Assembly (NCBI GenBank): GCA_964362625.1
Contig: CAYIFA010000011.1
Coordinates: 1-21,758, forward strand
Length of the DNA stretch: 21,758 nt
Origin: CAYIFA01 sp964362625
Lineage (GTDB): Bacteria > Patescibacteriota > Minisyncoccia > 1-14-0-10-42-19
Direction: 5' to 3'
This document shows positions 20,579 to 21,758 of this stretch, piece after piece. The translations under genes and the position numbers were made by a program. The notes under the pieces were generated by a model, which saw only the letters and a program-made list of their open reading frames with translations, made no database searches and was not told the DNA's origin. Numbering within the stretch: the first letter of the stretch is position 1; each line of letters opens with the position of its first letter.

Positions 20579-21313
20579 ATGGCTGAATTAGAGTTAGATG
20601 AAAAAGAACAGGGCGAAGGCGCCGCCGCGCCATCATTGCCGGTTGATCCGGAGTTAGAGGCGATGTTTAAGGCCGGCTTGCATTTTGGCTATTCCCAGAC
20701 TCGCCGCCATCCCAAGATGGAGCCATATCTTTTCGGAATGCGTAACAACGTGGAGATTTTTGATTTGGAAAAAACCAGGGTTAAATTGAACGAGGCAATT
20801 TCTTATATTAAAGAATTGAAGAACAAAAATAAAGTAATGGTCATTGTCGGCACTAAACCGCAAATCCAGGATTTGGTGCAAAAAGCCGGGGGTGAAACTG
20901 GATTGCCGTATGTTTCGCGCCGCTGGATCGGCGGCCTGCTTACGAATTTCGATATTATTCGAAAGCGCATTGATCACTTTGAATCGCTAAAACAGCAAAG
21001 AACATCCGGCACGCTGGAGGGGAAGTACACTAAAAAAGAAATAAATGACATTGATAAGGATTTGATCAAGCTCGAAGCTAATTTTAGCGGCGTGGTGCAG
21101 TTAAGGAAGCTCCCCGACGCTTTATTTATAATTGACCCGAAAGAAGAATCAACCGCGCTGCGCGAGGCGAAGCGATTGGATATCCCGGTTATCGCGCTTG
21201 CTTCGAGCGACGCAGATCCGGAATCGGCGGGCTATCTGATACCGGGCAATGATTCGGCGCGCGCAAGTGTTGTTTATATTCTCGACAAGGTGGTTGGCGC
21301 TTGGAAAAACTAA
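20579..21313 (+). CDS. rpsB: 30S ribosomal protein S2
   Basis: 244 residues, normal length. After an acidic N-terminal tail of about 27 residues come MFKAGLHFGYSQTRRHPKMEPYLFG (29-53), IFDLEKTRVKLNEAISYI (59-76), RRWIGGLLTNFDII (113-126) and LPDALFIIDPKEESTALREAKRLDIPVIAL near the C-terminus, all typical of S2. The following tsf gene starts one base after the stop, the standard rpsB-tsf operon. Confidence 0.96.
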   Translation: MAELELDEKEQGEGAAAPSLPVDPELEAMFKAGLHFGYSQTRRHPKMEPYLFGMRNNVEIFDLEKTRVKLNEAISYIKELKNKNKVMVIVGTKPQIQDLVQKAGGETGLPYVSRRWIGGLLTNFDIIRKRIDHFESLKQQRTSGTLEGKYTKKEINDIDKDLIKLEANFSGVVQLRKLPDALFIIDPKEESTALREAKRLDIPVIALASSDADPESAGYLIPGNDSARASVVYILDKVVGAWKN

Positions 21314-21314
21314 G

Positions 21315-21758
21315 ATGGCTTATAACACCGCTGAACTTAAAAAATTGCGAGATGAAACCAGCGTTTCGGTCATGGCTTGTAAAAAAGCGCTGGATGAAGC
21401 CGGCGGGGATTATGCGCAAGCCAAAGAAAATTTGCGGCGCGCTAGCGAACTTGTGGCGATAAAAAAATCAGAGCGAGAAACTCACGCGGGCGTAATTGAC
21501 GCCTATATTCATAACAGAAAAATCGGGGCAATGGTAGAGTTGCGGAGCGAAACAGATTTCGTTGCCAATACCGGTGAATTTAAGGACTTGGCGCATGCCA
21601 TTGCCATGCAGATTGCCGCGGCTCGCCCGGCAAATGTCGAAGAACTTTTGGCTCAGGAATCTATTAAGGAGCCGGGGACAACTATCGCTGACATTGTTAA
21701 GATTGCCATTCAGAAGTTTGGCGAAAAAATCGAAGTAGCCCGTTTTGAAAGGTTTTCT
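21315..21758 (+). CDS. tsf: Elongation factor Ts, cut at window end
   Basis: 148 codons are present, and the gene continues past the window. The N-terminal UBA-like domain reads LKKLRDETSVSVMACKKAL with the CKKAL motif at 18-22. The core contains the TDFVA motif (VELRSETDFVANTG) that contacts EF-Tu; the usual Cys or Asn before ETDFVA is Ser here. It exchanges GDP on EF-Tu. It is read in one frame to the last base of the window. Confidence 0.93.
   Translation, partial: MAYNTAELKKLRDETSVSVMACKKALDEAGGDYAQAKENLRRASELVAIKKSERETHAGVIDAYIHNRKIGAMVELRSETDFVANTGEFKDLAHAIAMQIAAARPANVEELLAQESIKEPGTTIADIVKIAIQKFGEKIEVARFERFS

Noticed and set aside
1..21758. tRNA or rRNA genes
   Set aside because: No cloverleaf-like or rRNA-like sequence was noticed in the intergenic spaces, which are mostly under 150 bases. 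This was by eye and not a covariance search.

Overview
The window looks like part of a small, tightly packed genome of a Candidate Phyla Radiation (Patescibacteria, probably Parcubacteria-like) bacterium. This is inferred from gene content and style, not from a marker-gene search. Genes are short and often abut or overlap by 1-14 bases. Central metabolism is reduced to lower glycolysis plus the non-oxidative pentose-phosphate branch, transketolase is split into two genes, and there are exported VirB2/TrbC-like pilin proteins and a PaaX/Cas2-like protein of a type often seen in these lineages. TGA is used as a stop codon, so the UGA-glycine code of some CPR groups does not apply. A run of 100 N (17742-17841) shows that this is a scaffolded draft assembly. 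No stretch longer than 300 bases lacks a gene.

Region 1 (23-5231) is an envelope and redox region. It holds a membrane-anchored protein with seven CX10-12C repeats, an eight-cysteine mini-protein, a two-helix membrane protein with HxH motifs, a CcdA-like electron carrier, an ATP-cone protein, a DUF4015-type glycoside hydrolase-like protein and a DsbA-like oxidoreductase. The last could form disulfides in the exported Cys-rich proteins, and CcdA could supply reductant across the membrane.

Region 2 (5232-6660) is the oddest part. A PaaX/Cas2-fold gene sits between two nearly identical 36-bp palindromes in the same orientation. A third copy lies about 13 kb away, between two convergent genes. 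Next to this is an opposite-strand single-gene unit (a small exported protein) with a near-consensus promoter, strong Shine-Dalgarno and intrinsic terminator.

Region 3 (6660-16147) is a long same-strand run of carbon metabolism: gap, rpiB, rpe, transketolase N and C halves, a PfkB kinase, class II aldolase and a 2-hydroxyacid dehydrogenase. Set among them are a tandem pair of pilin-like genes (one fused to a possible M15-like peptidase domain), a CBS-pair protein and small membrane proteins.

Region 4 (16180-21758) holds lexA behind a 61-codon gene, with a GAAC-N4-GTTC SOS box inside the promoter. It continues with rplY, a coiled-coil lytic-transglycosylase-like protein after the assembly gap, the rpmE-prfA pair and divergent rpsB-tsf (tsf is cut by the window end). 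Across the window many -10 boxes lie only 6-9 bases before the start codon, which suggests widespread leaderless transcription.
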